Positions 18,496 to 28,098 are shown, numbered from the stretch's first letter. The stretch is 64,000 bases of DNA from Halomarina ordinaria (GCF_030553305.1 NZ_JARRAH010000001.1:1922001-1986000), one strand, 5' to 3'. The notes: a model not told the origin generated them from the sequence alone. A program made the numbers and translations.

Positions 18496-21129
18496 TTACT
18501 CCTCCGCGCGCTCGTCGGGGAGGTCCGCGGGCTGGTCGTAGAGGTGGCAGGCGGCGGGGTGCGGCGAGTCCTGGAGTCGCGGTCGGTAGCGTTCGCAGAC
18601 GCTCTCGAACCGCTCGCGCAGGAGCGCGGCCGCCGCCTCCCACTCGTCGTCGAGGACGCGTTCGAGCGCGCGCTCGACCGTCGCGCGGTTCTCGCCGGTC
18701 GGGGGACGCTCGAACAGCGCGTCGACCAGCGAGTCGACGTGTGGCGTGGCGTCGGTGGCCGTCGCGGACGACGCCGCCGTCCCGCCGTCGGTGGCCGTCG
18801 CCGTCCCCGCCTCGGTCGCGCGGAGCGCCTCGACATCGAGCGAGCGGTCCTCGACGCGCTGGCGGAGGTCCATCACCTCGCGGTAGACCTTCTGGTCGAC
18901 CTCGACGTCCTCGGGCGGGATGACCGACGGACAGCGCGTCCGGAAGTGACAGCCCGAGGGAGGGGCGACGGGGCTGGGCACGTCGCCCCGGAGGATGACC
19001 CGGTCGGTCTTCGCCCGCGGGTCGGGTTCGGGAATCGCCGAGAGCAGGGCCCGCGTGTAGGGGTGTTTGGGGTCGTCGAACAGTTCGGCGGTCGACCCCA
19101 CCTCCACCACCTCGCCGAGGTACATGACGGCGATGCGGTCGCAGATGTGGCGAACCACGGAGAGGTCGTGGGCGATGAAGAGGAACGTGAGGCCGAACTC
19201 GTCCTGGAGGTCCTCGAGCAGGTTGAGGATCTGGGCCTGGACGCTCACGTCGAGCGCGCTCACCGGTTCGTCACAGACGATGAAGTCGGGGTCGACGGCG
19301 AGCGCGCGGGCGATGCCGACGCGCTGGCGCTGGCCGCCCGACATCTCGTGGGGGTAGCGGTCGCGCTGGCTCGGGTCGAGCCCGACCGCGCGCATCAACT
19401 CGACGACCCGGTCGCGGCGCGACCCCTCCTCCGGGAGGTCGTGTATCGTCAGCGGTTCGGCGATGGTCTGGCCGACGGTCATCCGGGGGTCGAGACTCGA
19501 CAGCGGGTCCTGGAAGATCATCTGGAGGTCCCGGCGGCGCTCGCGGAGGTCCTCGCGCGAGAGGTCGTTCAGGTCCTCGCCGGCGAACACCACCCGCCCC
19601 TCGGTGGGTTCGAGGAGCCGGAGGATGGTCCGTCCCGTCGTCGATTTCCCGCACCCGGACTCGCCGACGAGCCCCAGCGTCTCGCCCTCGTACACCTCCA
19701 GGTCGACGCCGTCGACCGCCTTCACCGCCCGCGTGTCGCCGCCGACGAGGCCGTCGAGGAGGCCGTCGGCGCGCGAGAAGTACTTCTTCAGCCCCTCGAC
19801 CTCGAGGAGGGGGTCGCCCGTCGGCGTCACCGAGTCGGCGCGTATCCCCTCCTCGACGCCGTACTCGTCGGTGTCGAACTCCGGGAGGATGCACTTCGAG
19901 CGGTGCTCGACCCCCTCGGGGCCGTGCTGGAGGAACGGTATCTCGCCCTCGGTGCACTCGGGTTTCGCCCACGGACAGCGCGGCGCGAAGTGACAGCCAT
20001 CGGGCATGTCGATGAGGTCGGGGACGTTCCCCTCGATGGGGGTGAGGCGGTCGGTGTCCTCGCTCGGGATGGACTCGAGGAGCGTGTAGGTGTAGGGGTG
20101 GGAGGGGTTCGCGAATATCTCCTCGACCGGCCCCTCCTCGACGATCTCGCCGGCGTACATGACGGCGACGCGGTCGCACGTCTCCGCCACCACTCCGAGG
20201 TCGTGGGTGATCATCAGGACGGACATCCCCAGTTCGTCCTGAAGTTCGTTGACGAGTTCGAGGATCTGTGCCTGGATGGTGACGTCGAGCGCCGTCGTCG
20301 GCTCGTCGGCGACGAGCAGGCGGGGGCGGCAAGCGAGCGCGATGGCGATGAGGACGCGCTGGCGCATCCCGCCGGAGAACTCGTGGGGGTACTCGTCGAC
20401 GCGCTGGGTGGGTTCGGGGATGCCCACCTCCGCGAGCAGGTCGATGGCGTTCTCGCGGACCTCCTCGCTCATCCCGCTTCGGGAGAACACCTCCCGGACG
20501 GCGTTCGTCCAGGTGTCCTTCTTGCGCCCGCCGTAGCGGTGGAGCTGGAGGCTCTCGGCGACCTGCTCGCCGACCGTCAGCGCGGGGTTCAGCGACGTCA
20601 TCGGGTCCTGGAAGATCATCCCCATGTCGCCGCCGCGCACCTCGCGCATGACGTGCTCGGGCGCCGCGGTGAGGTCGACGCTCCCCGCCTCGATGTGGAC
20701 GTACCCGTCCTGGTCGGCCTCGGGCACGGCGATGGCTTTCGGGCGCTCGCGGGCGAGGCGCGCGACCGCGTCGGGGTCGTCGGTCGCCTCGACGTCGCTG
20801 GGCGCGTCGGCCGCGTCGACGCGGCCGGCCTCGACCCGGACGTACCCGTCGTGGTCGGGCGTGGCGACGCCCTTCGGGTACCGGCGGGCGAGTTTCCGGA
20901 CGGTCTCGGGCGCGCGAAACAGCACCTCACCCTCGGGGATGCGGCCCGGGTCGTCGACGAGACGCATCAGCGAGAGGGCCGTGACGGACTTGCCGGACCC
21001 GCTCTCGCCGACCAGGCCGACCGTCTTCCCCTCGGGGATGGTGAGGTCGACGCCGTCGACTGCCTTCACCGTGCCGCGGTCGGTGTCGAACTGCGTCCGG
21101 AGCCCCGAGACGGAGAGCAAATCGGTCAT
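18496..21129 (-). CDS. fused double ATPase of peptide ABC transporter (DppD–DppF)
   Basis: An 877-residue protein carrying two nucleotide-binding domains that are separate proteins in most bacteria. Domain 1: Walker A GESGSGKS at 41–48, signature FSGGMRQR near 251, Walker B LLVADEP near 271, then the peptide-transporter C-terminal [14 protein letters not shown] iron-sulfur/cysteine motif. Domain 2 repeats this ([26 protein letters not shown]). Residues 71–165 are an extra insert between Walker A and the Q-loop, made of two similar ~38-residue units. About 110 residues after domain 2 form an Ala/Thr-rich linker and a helical tail. It is the first gene of the operon. Confidence 0.88.
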   Translation of the reverse strand: MTDLLSVSGLRTQFDTDRGTVKAVDGVDLTIPEGKTVGLVGESGSGKSVTALSLMRLVDDPGRIPEGEVLFRAPETVRKLARRYPKGVATPDHDGYVRVEAGRVDAADAPSDVEATDDPDAVARLARERPKAIAVPEADQDGYVHIEAGSVDLTAAPEHVMREVRGGDMGMIFQDPMTSLNPALTVGEQVAESLQLHRYGGRKKDTWTNAVREVFSRSGMSEEVRENAIDLLAEVGIPEPTQRVDEYPHEFSGGMRQRVLIAIALACRPRLLVADEPTTALDVTIQAQILELVNELQDELGMSVLMITHDLGVVAETCDRVAVMYAGEIVEEGPVEEIFANPSHPYTYTLLESIPSEDTDRLTPIEGNVPDLIDMPDGCHFAPRCPWAKPECTEGEIPFLQHGPEGVEHRSKCILPEFDTDEYGVEEGIRADSVTPTGDPLLEVEGLKKYFSRADGLLDGLVGGDTRAVKAVDGVDLEVYEGETLGLVGESGCGKSTTGRTILRLLEPTEGRVVFAGEDLNDLSREDLRERRRDLQMIFQDPLSSLDPRMTVGQTIAEPLTIHDLPEEGSRRDRVVELMRAVGLDPSQRDRYPHEMSGGQRQRVGIARALAVDPDFIVCDEPVSALDVSVQAQILNLLEDLQDEFGLTFLFIAHDLSVVRHICDRIAVMYLGEVVEVGSTAELFDDPKHPYTRALLSAIPEPDPRAKTDRVILRGDVPSPVAPPSGCHFRTRCPSVIPPEDVEVDQKVYREVMDLRQRVEDRSLDVEALRATEAGTATATDGGTAASSATATDATPHVDSLVDALFERPPTGENRATVERALERVLDDEWEAAAALLRERFESVCERYRPRLQDSPHPAACHLYDQPADLPDERAEE

Positions 21130-21331
21130 GGCCCTCGTTGGCGAGATGATAGTAAATGATTTGGGGAGTTACGTCGAGCGCGTCAATCCGCGGTCCGAGG
21201 TACTCGGCTAGAGGGACAAGAACCGCAGGACTGCAGCGGGTTCGGTGGCGGAGTGGGGGGGGGCGATCGAGGTGGGAGACGCCGCGACGACGACCGGACA
21301 GGCTTTCACGCGCCGCCCACACAGGCCGGGC

Positions 21332-21784
21332 ATGGACGACATCGGCACCCCCGCCGGCGAGGGCTGGGAGCGGGTGATAGAGGACATGCACGCGACCGGC
21401 GAGACCTACCGCGAGGACGGCTACGACGTGGTCGAACTCCACCCCGGCGACGTGACCGTCGTCGACGACGGCAGCGGCTTCGACCTCGTCGTCTCCGGCG
21501 AGGAGTTCGCGGCCGTCCAGTCGATGGTCGCGGACGCCTCGCTCACCGAGACGGAGGTGTTCCGCGCGGTCGAGGGCGGACGCGTCTACGTGCTCGTGGT
21601 CGTCCGCGACGGCGCGAGCGAGGCGGCGCTCTGTTGTCCGCTCTACTACGCCCCCGACCGGGCGACGTCGCTGCGCGAGTACGCCCGTGAGTCCGGCCGG
21701 CTGTTCACCTACGTGCGGAGCCTGAGCGCCGACGACGCCGTCGCCGTCGCGTTCGACGACCCCGAACTGTTCTTCCCCGAGTGA
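21332..21784 (+). CDS. conserved haloarchaeal protein, function unknown
   Basis: A 150-residue acidic soluble protein (MDDIGTPAGEGWERVIEDMHATGETYREDGYDVVELHPGDV…). It alternates β strands (YDVVELHPGDVTVVD, FDLVVSGEEFAAV, RVYVLVVVRDG) with a C-terminal LREYARESGRLFTYVRSL helix. I do not recognise a named family with confidence. The ATG at 21332 fits the acidic haloarchaeal start; sequence before it is low complexity. It is convergent with the next gene. Confidence 0.7.
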   Translation: MDDIGTPAGEGWERVIEDMHATGETYREDGYDVVELHPGDVTVVDDGSGFDLVVSGEEFAAVQSMVADASLTETEVFRAVEGGRVYVLVVVRDGASEAALCCPLYYAPDRATSLREYARESGRLFTYVRSLSADDAVAVAFDDPELFFPE

Positions 21785-21793
21785 GGGGGGGAC

Positions 21794-22420
21794 TCAGTCG
21801 TCGCTCGCGTTCGTCTCGGCGTCCTCCTCGCGGAGTTCCGAACTCGCCTTCCGGACCTCGCGCATCACGCTGCTGATGCGCTCTTCGGCCTCCAGTTCCT
21901 GCTCGACCGAGAGGTCGACGCCCTCGACCTCCAGGAGGAACTTCGCCACCTCGGTCGTCTCGTACATGATGTCGTCGAGTTCCTCGGCGGTGAAGAAGTC
22001 GCACATCGCCCCGTAGAGGAAGGTCGCGCCGGCCTTCCGGACCTTCGCCTCGAACGCCGAACGCGCCTGGTTGACCGCCTGCGGGGTGTAGGTGTCCTCC
22101 ATGAACGGGACGAGTTCGGGGAGGTTCTCGCCGATCTTCGTCATCTCGACGCCCGTCTCCGTCCGGAAGTCCGAACACAGCCGCGCGATGGCCCACTCGC
22201 GAGCCGTGATGTACGTCCGGTCGCGCAGGAACTGGTTCGCGCGGTCGTACTGCGCGCCGTCTATCTTCTTGAACCGCTCGTACTTCCGGACGTCCTCGGG
22301 GACGTCGTCCTCGCCGTCGCGCCCGTCGTGGTCGGCGTGGTCGGCGTGGTCGGACTCCTCGGGGACGTGCGGTTCGGGCGACGGTCGCTCGGGGCCGTCG
22401 TCCGTGGGGGGCTGGGTCAT
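21794..22420 (-). CDS. conserved haloarchaeal protein, probably DUF5806
   Basis: A 208-residue protein. A disordered, His/Asp-rich N-terminus (HADHADHDGRDGEDD) is followed by a conserved helical body: VRKYERFKKIDGAQYDRANQFLRDRTYITAREWAIARLCSDFRTETGVEMTKIGENLPELVPFM. The TAREWAIARLCxDFRTETG stretch looks like a helix-turn-helix, so DNA binding is possible. The DUF5806 assignment is from memory. The start at 22420 avoids an unrelated upstream extension. Confidence 0.72.
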   Translation of the reverse strand: MTQPPTDDGPERPSPEPHVPEESDHADHADHDGRDGEDDVPEDVRKYERFKKIDGAQYDRANQFLRDRTYITAREWAIARLCSDFRTETGVEMTKIGENLPELVPFMEDTYTPQAVNQARSAFEAKVRKAGATFLYGAMCDFFTAEELDDIMYETTEVAKFLLEVEGVDLSVEQELEAEERISSVMREVRKASSELREEDAETNASDD

Positions 22421-22498
22421 ACCCCACCTCGAAACCGGGGGCGAAAAAGCGTGTCGTGTCGACGGGAGGCTTTTGGTGTCACGGGGCAATGCCCACCC

Positions 22499-22867
22499 AT
22501 GCGAACGCTGGTGGGCATCGGCGGCAGTGACGACTCGTTGCACGCGCTGGAACGCGCGCTGCGACGAGCGGAGGCGGCGGGCGACGAGGTGACCGTCGCC
22601 ATCGTCGAGAACCCCGACTCGTCGCTCTCCGTCGAGACGGTCGAGACGCGGGTGTACGAGCACCTGGACGGGGTGGCCCTCGACGCCGAGGTCCGGGTGC
22701 TCGAGGGCGACGCGGGCAGTCGCCTCGTCGAGTTCGCCGAGCGCGGGGAGTTCGACCGCATCGTCCTCGGGGGTGGCGAGACCAGCCCCCTCGGGAAGAT
22801 AAACCTCGGGAGCATCGCCGAGTTCGTCCTGCTGAACGCCAACACCTCGGTGACGCTGATACGATGA
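22499..22867 (+). CDS. universal stress protein-like
   Basis: A 122-residue UspA-fold protein: MRTLVGIGGSDDSLHALERALRRAEAAGDEVTVAIV gives the N-terminal strand and helix, and DRIVLGGGETSPLGKINLGSIAEFVLLNANTSVTLIR the C-terminal nucleotide-fold segment. Its loop is GGGETSPLGKIN rather than the usual GxxGxxxxxxG(S/T), so ATP binding is uncertain. The last 4 bp overlap the start of the acetyltransferase gene (ATGA), which suggests translational coupling. Confidence 0.8.
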   Translation: MRTLVGIGGSDDSLHALERALRRAEAAGDEVTVAIVENPDSSLSVETVETRVYEHLDGVALDAEVRVLEGDAGSRLVEFAERGEFDRIVLGGGETSPLGKINLGSIAEFVLLNANTSVTLIR

Positions 22868-23394
22868 GTCGCATCTTCCCCGACGCGCCCGCCGGCCCGT
22901 TCGAACCGCCCCCGCGTCACTTCGAGGACGCCGAGGGCCGCCCCATCGCCATCGAGGCCCTCGGAGAGGGAGACGAGGAGGCGCTGGTGTCGATGTACCT
23001 CGACTTCGACCCCGCCGACCGCGCGCAGGGTATCCCGCCGACCGGCGAGGAGCGCATCCGCGACTGGCTGGTCGGCATCGCCAGCGAGGAGTGCGTCAAC
23101 GTCGTCGCCCGGTCCGACGGCCGGGCGGTGGGCCACGCCACGCTCGTCCCCGACGGGACCGAGGGGTACGAACTCGCCATCTTCGTCCTCGGCGAGTACC
23201 AGAACGCGGGTATCGGGACGCGCCTCATCACCGCGCTGCTCGGCCAGGGCGAGCGCGAGGGCGTCGACCGCGTCTGGCTCACCGTCGAGCGCTGGAACGC
23301 GCCGGCCATCGCGCTCTACCGCAAGGTGGGCTTCGAGTCGAGCAAGTCCGAGAGCTTCGAGATAGAGATGTCGTTGCGCCTCGACCCCGAGTGA
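22864..23394 (+). CDS. GNAT-family N-acetyltransferase
   Basis: A 176-residue acetyl-CoA-dependent acetyltransferase. It has IAIEALGEGDEEALVSMYLDF at the N-terminal helix, GHATLVPDGTEGYELAIFVLGEYQNAGIGTRLITALL (motif A, with the Q-x-x-G-I-G-T acetyl-CoA loop), and the late VERWNAPAIALYRKVGFE pattern typical of RimI/PhnO-like enzymes. The substrate is unknown. Coupled to the UspA-like gene in front. Confidence 0.88.
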   Translation: MSRIFPDAPAGPFEPPPRHFEDAEGRPIAIEALGEGDEEALVSMYLDFDPADRAQGIPPTGEERIRDWLVGIASEECVNVVARSDGRAVGHATLVPDGTEGYELAIFVLGEYQNAGIGTRLITALLGQGEREGVDRVWLTVERWNAPAIALYRKVGFESSKSESFEIEMSLRLDPE

Positions 23395-23399
23395 GCAAC

Positions 23400-23780
23400 T
23401 CAGACGGCCAGCACGGGCTGGGGTGCGAACTGGAGGACGTAGCCCGCCGCCTTGCCGAGCAGGTCCGCCGGGCGGTCCCGGGGGATGACGAGGAAGTCGG
23501 CGCTCACGTCCTCGGCGGTGTCGAGGACGACGCTGCCGGGGTGGGTCGTCAGGTGCGACGTCGAGAAGCCGTAGGCGACCGAGTGGGTGAGCGGGACGTC
23601 GCCGGCGACGGCGTGGGCGGCGACCATCATCTGCTCGGTGCGGTCGCGGTCGGGCCGGTCGAGCACGTAGAGCGCGTGTACCAGCGCGCCGTACCGGTCG
23701 GCCACCGCGACGGCCACCTCCATGGCCCGCACCGACTCCTCGCTCCCGTCGACGGGGACCAGCACCGTGTCGATGTCCAT
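23400..23780 (-). CDS. universal stress protein-like
   Basis: A 126-residue UspA-fold protein (MDIDTVLVPVDGSEESVRAMEVAVAVADRYGALVHALYVLD). The C-terminal part reads SADFLVIPRDRPADLLGKAAGYVLQFAPQPVLAV and lacks the glycine-rich ATP loop GxxGxxxxxxG, so it is probably a non-ATP-binding member. It is convergent with the acetyltransferase gene and divergent from another UspA gene. Confidence 0.8.
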   Translation of the reverse strand: MDIDTVLVPVDGSEESVRAMEVAVAVADRYGALVHALYVLDRPDRDRTEQMMVAAHAVAGDVPLTHSVAYGFSTSHLTTHPGSVVLDTAEDVSADFLVIPRDRPADLLGKAAGYVLQFAPQPVLAV

Positions 23781-23849
23781 ACGCCCCACCAGCGGTAGCG
23801 AGGGCAAAAACCCACCGAGTATTTGAGAGCCGCGACGATAGTCGCACGC

Positions 23850-24269
23850 ATGTTCGAGACCGTGGTCATCGCGACGGACGGCAGCACCAGTGCCGGGCGA
23901 GCGGTCGAGACGGCGCTCGATATCGCCGAACGCTTCGGGGCAGAGGTCCACGTCCTCTCGGTGCTGAACGATGCGAACGGCGAGCACGAGGCGGAGGTAC
24001 GCGACGCACTCGCCCGTCTCGAGCGCGAACACGACTACCCGGTCACCACCGTCGTCGAACGCGGCGACCCCGCCGCGGTCATCCAGCGCTACGCCACCGA
24101 CGTGGACGCCGACCTCGTCGCGACGGGCACCCGGGGCCGCGACAGTCCCTACTCCTACCACCTCGGGAGCGTCGCCGAGACCGTCGTCCACGACTGTCCC
24201 ATCCCCGTCCTCACCGTCCGGCAACTGGCCGGCGAGGTGGAGAGCGAGATGGCGGCGGACGCGGAGTGA
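23850..24269 (+). CDS. universal stress protein UspA family
   Basis: A 139-residue UspA protein: MFETVVIATDGSTSAGRAVETALDIAERFGAEVHVLSVL, followed by DVDADLVATGTRGRDSPYSYHLGSVAETVVHDCPIPVLTVR. The TGTRGRDSPYSYHLGSVAE loop is the ATP-binding type. It shares a ~70-nt divergent promoter region with the minus-strand Usp gene, where the TATA-like box is not obvious. Confidence 0.88.
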   Translation: MFETVVIATDGSTSAGRAVETALDIAERFGAEVHVLSVLNDANGEHEAEVRDALARLEREHDYPVTTVVERGDPAAVIQRYATDVDADLVATGTRGRDSPYSYHLGSVAETVVHDCPIPVLTVRQLAGEVESEMAADAE

Positions 24270-24323
24270 GGCGCGGGCGCGGCGAACCACGGGCTTGATT
24301 GCCCGCCACTTCCTCGCTCACCC

Positions 24324-25454
24324 ATGAACGAGGACCTCATCGACACGGCCGACCTGTCGCTGTCGCGCAAGTCCGTCATCCCCGGCGCCGGTTTCTTCCT
24401 GCCCGACGAGGAGGGACCGAGCGAGGAACGCATCGCCGCTCTGGAACGCGCGGAGACCGTCGTCGTCGCCGACCCGGACGCCGACGGCCTCGGCTGCGTG
24501 GCGCTCGTCCGCGAGGCGCGCGACGACCCCGTCGCGGCGTCCGTCGACCCCGCCGAGGAGTTCGAGGCCCCCGAGGGGCACGTCGCGCTCCTCCCCACCT
24601 CGCCGCACTCGCTGGCCGACGCCTTCGAGGAGGCCGTCGAGTACCTCCCCGCGGGCGTCGAGGTGTTCGTCTGCGACCTCTGTCCCGACGACCCCGAGGA
24701 CGTCGAGTACCTCCCCGACCTCGTCGCGGCGGCCGACTCGGTGACCTGGTTCGACCACCACCAGTGGGACGACGACCTCGCGGCGACGGTCCGCGACCTC
24801 GGCGTCGACCTCGTCGTCGGCGAGTCCGACGAGGAGTGCACCACGGACGTCGCCCTCCGGAGCATCGACCACGACTTCGACGAGCGCTACCGCGAACTGG
24901 CGACCGTCACCCGCGACCACGACCTCTGGCTCCGCGAGGACCCCCGGAGCGACGACCTGGCGGACTACTCCTACTGGAGTTCCCCCGAGCGCTACGTCGC
25001 CACGGTCCGCGCCCACGGGGCCGACCTCCCCGAGGTCGTCGAGGCGTACATCGAGGAGCGCCGCGTCGAGAAACAGGCGCTCATCGACCTCGCGGTCGAA
25101 CGCGCCGACATCCGGGAGGTGGCGGGCGCGACGGTCGCCGTCACCTACGGGCGGTGTTCGCAGAACGAGGTCGCGGAGACGCTCCGCGAGCGCGGCGCCG
25201 ACGCTACCGTCGTCGTCAAGCCGGCCGGGAGCGCCTCCATCCGCGGGTCGGAGGGCTTCGAGCGCTGTCACGAGGTGGCCGCGCAGGTCCAGGGCGGCGG
25301 GCACCCGCGGGCGGCGGGGTGCAAGCCCGACATCTACCACGACATGCTCGACTACGCCAACCACTGGACGACCCGCGGCGCGACCACCAAACAGGTCATC
25401 CTCGACGCGTTCAGGAACCTGCCGCCGGTCGAAGAGAGTACACCGGACGCCTGA
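24324..25454 (+). CDS. DHH-family phosphoesterase
   Basis: A 376-residue protein of the DHH superfamily (RecJ, nano-RNase/pAp phosphatase relatives). Metal-site motifs are VVVADPDADGLGCVAL (motif I), VCDLCPDD, VTWFDHHQWDD (motif III, the DHH itself) and the DHHA1 motif QVQGGGHPRAAGCKP at the C-terminus. Such proteins cleave phosphodiesters of short RNA, DNA or dinucleotides; which one applies here is unclear. Conserved in haloarchaea. Confidence 0.87.
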   Translation: MNEDLIDTADLSLSRKSVIPGAGFFLPDEEGPSEERIAALERAETVVVADPDADGLGCVALVREARDDPVAASVDPAEEFEAPEGHVALLPTSPHSLADAFEEAVEYLPAGVEVFVCDLCPDDPEDVEYLPDLVAAADSVTWFDHHQWDDDLAATVRDLGVDLVVGESDEECTTDVALRSIDHDFDERYRELATVTRDHDLWLREDPRSDDLADYSYWSSPERYVATVRAHGADLPEVVEAYIEERRVEKQALIDLAVERADIREVAGATVAVTYGRCSQNEVAETLRERGADATVVVKPAGSASIRGSEGFERCHEVAAQVQGGGHPRAAGCKPDIYHDMLDYANHWTTRGATTKQVILDAFRNLPPVEESTPDA

Positions 25455-25458
25455 ACGC

Positions 25459-25914
25459 CTACTCCTCCGGAATCGGTCGGTCGCCGGCGACCCACCGGTC
25501 GGAGTACGTCGTCCCGCAGGAACAGGCCGCGTAGGCGTGGACGACCTCGCCCTCCGCGTAGAGGCCGCCGACCTCCTCGTTTCGCTCCTCGGCGAACGCG
25601 AAGACGAAGCGCACCCGGTGGTCCTCGGCGGGTTCGTCGGCGTGGGCGCTCGGGCACTCCCCGTCGGTGCAGTCCGGGGCGACGGTGCCGTCGGTCCCCA
25701 TCGCCGACCCGGCGAAGGTCATCGGGTCGGTGCCGACGGCCGACTCGAAGGCGGCGCGGCCGTTCTCCCCGGGGACGACGAGGACGACGCCCCGGTCGGT
25801 CGCCTCGCCGATACTGAGCAGCGCGTCGGGGTTCGTGACGGCCTCGTCGGCGAGGAACATGAGCACGTCGTCCGGGCGCTCGCCGGCGAGGAACTCGCGT
25901 CGTGCGGCGTTCAT
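25459..25914 (-). CDS. conserved haloarchaeal protein (DUF5807-like)
   Basis: A 151-residue acidic protein with an N-terminal α/β region (REFLAGERPDDVLMFLADEAVTNPDALLSIG, VVLVVPGENGRAAFESAVGTDPMTFAGSAMG) and cysteines CTDGECPSAHADEP and YAACSCGTTYSD that could bind metal. Function unknown; the DUF5807 name is from memory. Third gene of the minus-strand run beginning with rps6e. Confidence 0.68.
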   Translation of the reverse strand: MNAARREFLAGERPDDVLMFLADEAVTNPDALLSIGEATDRGVVLVVPGENGRAAFESAVGTDPMTFAGSAMGTDGTVAPDCTDGECPSAHADEPAEDHRVRFVFAFAEERNEEVGGLYAEGEVVHAYAACSCGTTYSDRWVAGDRPIPEE

Positions 25915-25995
25915 GGCGAGCGCTACTCGGCGAAACGGGAAAAGCCTGCCACTCTGCGCTCGGCCGCGTACTGCGCCCGGTACCCGGAGGGCGCG

Positions 25996-26427
25996 CTACT
26001 CCCCGTCCTCGACGTCGCGGGCGATGTCCGCGAGCGAGTCGGAGGGACCGTCGAGCGAGGGGTAGGTCGCGCGCTCGCCGGGCGCGCGGACGCCGTAGAG
26101 GGAGCCGGGGTCGACCACGTCGAGGTGGACCGAGCGGCCGAAGTCGAGCGACCCGCGCTCGTACCACTCGACGAGGTGGTTCTCGCCGTCGCGCTCGCGG
26201 GCGAGGCGGGCGTTGTCGTACGCCCCGCGTATCTCGGGGACGCCGTCGAAGTCCGGTTCGATGAGCGCGTGGTAGGTCCGCCCGCCGAGGACGAGACGGA
26301 CCGGGTCGTCGGGGGTCGCGACCCCCTCGGGGAGGACGAGTTTCGGCCGCTCGGTGCGGCCGGCACGCTCGACGCGGGCGCGGAGCGTGGTGACCGAGGA
26401 GTTGTCGTGTGAGATGCGCTCGACCAC
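25996..26427 (-). CDS. conserved haloarchaeal protein downstream of rps6e
   Basis: A 143-residue mostly β protein (VTTLRARVERAGRTERPKLVLPEGVATPDDPVRLVLGGRTYHALIEPDFDGVPEIRGAYDNARLAR…). It contains FGRSVHLDVVDPGSLYGVRAPGERATYP, which resembles haloarchaeal proteins of unknown role. It starts 4 nt after the S6e stop, so it is translated from the same message. Confidence 0.68.
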   Translation of the reverse strand: MVERISHDNSSVTTLRARVERAGRTERPKLVLPEGVATPDDPVRLVLGGRTYHALIEPDFDGVPEIRGAYDNARLARERDGENHLVEWYERGSLDFGRSVHLDVVDPGSLYGVRAPGERATYPSLDGPSDSLADIARDVEDGE

Positions 26428-26431
26428 GGCG

Positions 26432-26851
26432 TTAGTCGTCGCCGTCGTCCCCGTCGTCGCCGTCCTCGTCGTCGAGGCCGAGCGCCTCCGCGACCGACTC
26501 GCTGCCGCGCTCGACGATCTTCGCGTTTATCTGTCGCGTCTCGTCGCTGACCTCGCGGCCGCGGACCGTCACGCGCTTGCGCTCGCCCTCGACGGTCGGC
26601 TCGTAGCCGACGCCGCCGGTGAGCAGCAGCGCCTTCAGGTTCGGGCCGGCCACGTCGGCGCGCATCGGTCGCCCGGCGTTGTCGGAACCGCCGGTCAGCT
26701 CCAGGGTGTAGCCGTCGAGGCCGACGGCGTTCCCGTCGACCTCCTCGCCGAGGTCGCGGCCGATGAAGCGGTTCGCGTCCTGTCCGTCGATATCGAACTG
26801 ATAGGTCGTGCCGTCCTCGGGGTCGGCGACGACGACCTGAAACTCAGCCAT
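26432..26851 (-). CDS. rps6e: 30S ribosomal protein S6e
   Basis: A 139-residue small-subunit protein: [69 protein letters not shown], then [40 protein letters not shown]. This is the S6e core (GxSDxxGxPMR and RKRVTVRG) without the long eukaryotic tail. The C-terminus is an Asp/Gly tract typical of halophiles. The ATG at 26851 is chosen; upstream frame is non-homologous. Confidence 0.96.
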   Translation of the reverse strand: MAEFQVVVADPEDGTTYQFDIDGQDANRFIGRDLGEEVDGNAVGLDGYTLELTGGSDNAGRPMRADVAGPNLKALLLTGGVGYEPTVEGERKRVTVRGREVSDETRQINAKIVERGSESVAEALGLDDEDGDDGDDGDD

Positions 26852-26991
26852 ACCCGGTCTGAACGGGCGGGCGGTGAAAAGCATACTGAAAGCGTCGTTG
26901 CACGTCACAGGCCCGGAGCGGGCGGTCGAGTCGGCGACGCGGCCGCGCGCAACGGACACGGCCGGCGAAGCGTTATCCGCCTCGACGGCGT

Positions 26992-27309
26992 ATGTCAGGT
27001 GTGCAACAGTCCGACCACACGCACGCCCCCGCGTACGACGACGCCTCCTACGCCGCCGACGCCGCCGTCGAGCGCGCCACGGCCGGCGAGTGGGGTCTCG
27101 TTCCCGGCCACCTCCGGACGGTCGTCGAGAGCGTCGACGACGCCCCCTACCCCACCCAGGTCCAGCAGGTCCACCACCTCGCCGAGGACATCGAGCGGAC
27201 GCTCGACGCCGCCGACCCCGACCACGGACGGGCGCTCGCGCAACTGCGCTCGCTGCGCCGGGTCGTCGAGGAACTGCAGACCATCACGGCCGCGCCGACC
27301 AGGGCGTGA
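26992..27309 (+). CDS. small helical haloarchaeal protein, first of a tandem pair
   Basis: A 105-residue acidic protein ([85 protein letters not shown]). It aligns along its whole length with the next gene: Y-D-x-A-Y, EW, a Y-P-x…L boundary, DPDH and a VEELQ/VEEMQ end. This indicates local duplication. No known function. Confidence 0.7.
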   Translation: MSGVQQSDHTHAPAYDDASYAADAAVERATAGEWGLVPGHLRTVVESVDDAPYPTQVQQVHHLAEDIERTLDAADPDHGRALAQLRSLRRVVEELQTITAAPTRA

Positions 27310-27406
27310 CAACGCGTCACAATCACGGTGTATAGCCCTCCGGACGCCCCGTGGCTACGAGGCTAGCGGATGCTGTCCTCAGCCCGAGGACACAAGAGAG
27401 GGACGC

Positions 27407-27727
27407 ATGACGGAGCGGACAGCGAACGACCCACCCGAGTACGACGGCGCCGCCTACACCATCGACGTCGCTCGCCGGCGGGCCGACCGGGACGAGTGGA
27501 CCGACGTCGCCGACCTCGCCCACGAGTCCATCGAGCGCGTCCAGTACACCGACTACCCTCACCTCTTCGACGACCTCCACCGCCAGGCGACCGACGTCGT
27601 CCTCCGACTGAAGCGCGAGGACCCCGACCACGAGCGCGTCCGCGAACGCCTGGAGGAGATGCAGGTCACCGTCGAGGAGATGCAGGCGCTCGCGACCAGC
27701 GGCCGGTCGATGCTCCCCAGCGACTGA
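27407..27727 (+). CDS. small helical haloarchaeal protein, second of a tandem pair
   Basis: A 106-residue paralogue of the preceding gene (PEYDGAAYTIDVARRRADRDEWTDVADLAHESIERVQYTDYPHLFDDLHRQATDVVLRLKREDPDHERVRERLEEMQVTVEEMQAL). About 98 nt separate the two. All-helical and acidic; no catalytic motif. Confidence 0.7.
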   Translation: MTERTANDPPEYDGAAYTIDVARRRADRDEWTDVADLAHESIERVQYTDYPHLFDDLHRQATDVVLRLKREDPDHERVRERLEEMQVTVEEMQALATSGRSMLPSD

Positions 27728-27782
27728 GACCCCCCTTTTTCGAGTGCGCGGGAGTGAAGGTCACGGTCGACCAGAGACCAGT

Positions 27783-28055
27783 ATGGACCGCACGGCCCTG
27801 GAACGGACGCTCGACGAGCGGTTCGACGCCACACCCGGCGAGGTGCGCGCCGTCGTCCGCGCGGCCGGTGACCTCGCCGACTCGGGACGCTACGCGAGCG
27901 ACGTGGGCACCCCGCTGACGGTCGCCGCCGTCGTCGAGAGCCTCCGGGACGCGCCCGACGAGCGCCTGCCGGAGCGCTGGAACTGGTGGCTCGGGTCGCT
28001 CGAACTCGCCTTCGGTGGCTACGCCGAGTTCCAGATACGGGCGGTCGAGCGGTGA
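27783..28055 (+). CDS. conserved small haloarchaeal protein
   Basis: A 90-residue protein (MDRTALERTLDERFDATPGEVRAVVRAAGDLADSGRYASDVGTPLTVAAVVESLRDAPDERLPERWNWWLGSLELAFGGYAEFQIR). Helical, with an aromatic WNWWLGSLELAFGGY patch near the end. No recognised domain. The ATG at 27783 follows the previous gene by 55 nt. Confidence 0.65.
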   Translation: MDRTALERTLDERFDATPGEVRAVVRAAGDLADSGRYASDVGTPLTVAAVVESLRDAPDERLPERWNWWLGSLELAFGGYAEFQIRAVER

Positions 28056-28098
28056 GGAGACGACGGGCACAAGGGTCGCCCCCGAGTAGTCGTCGCCG

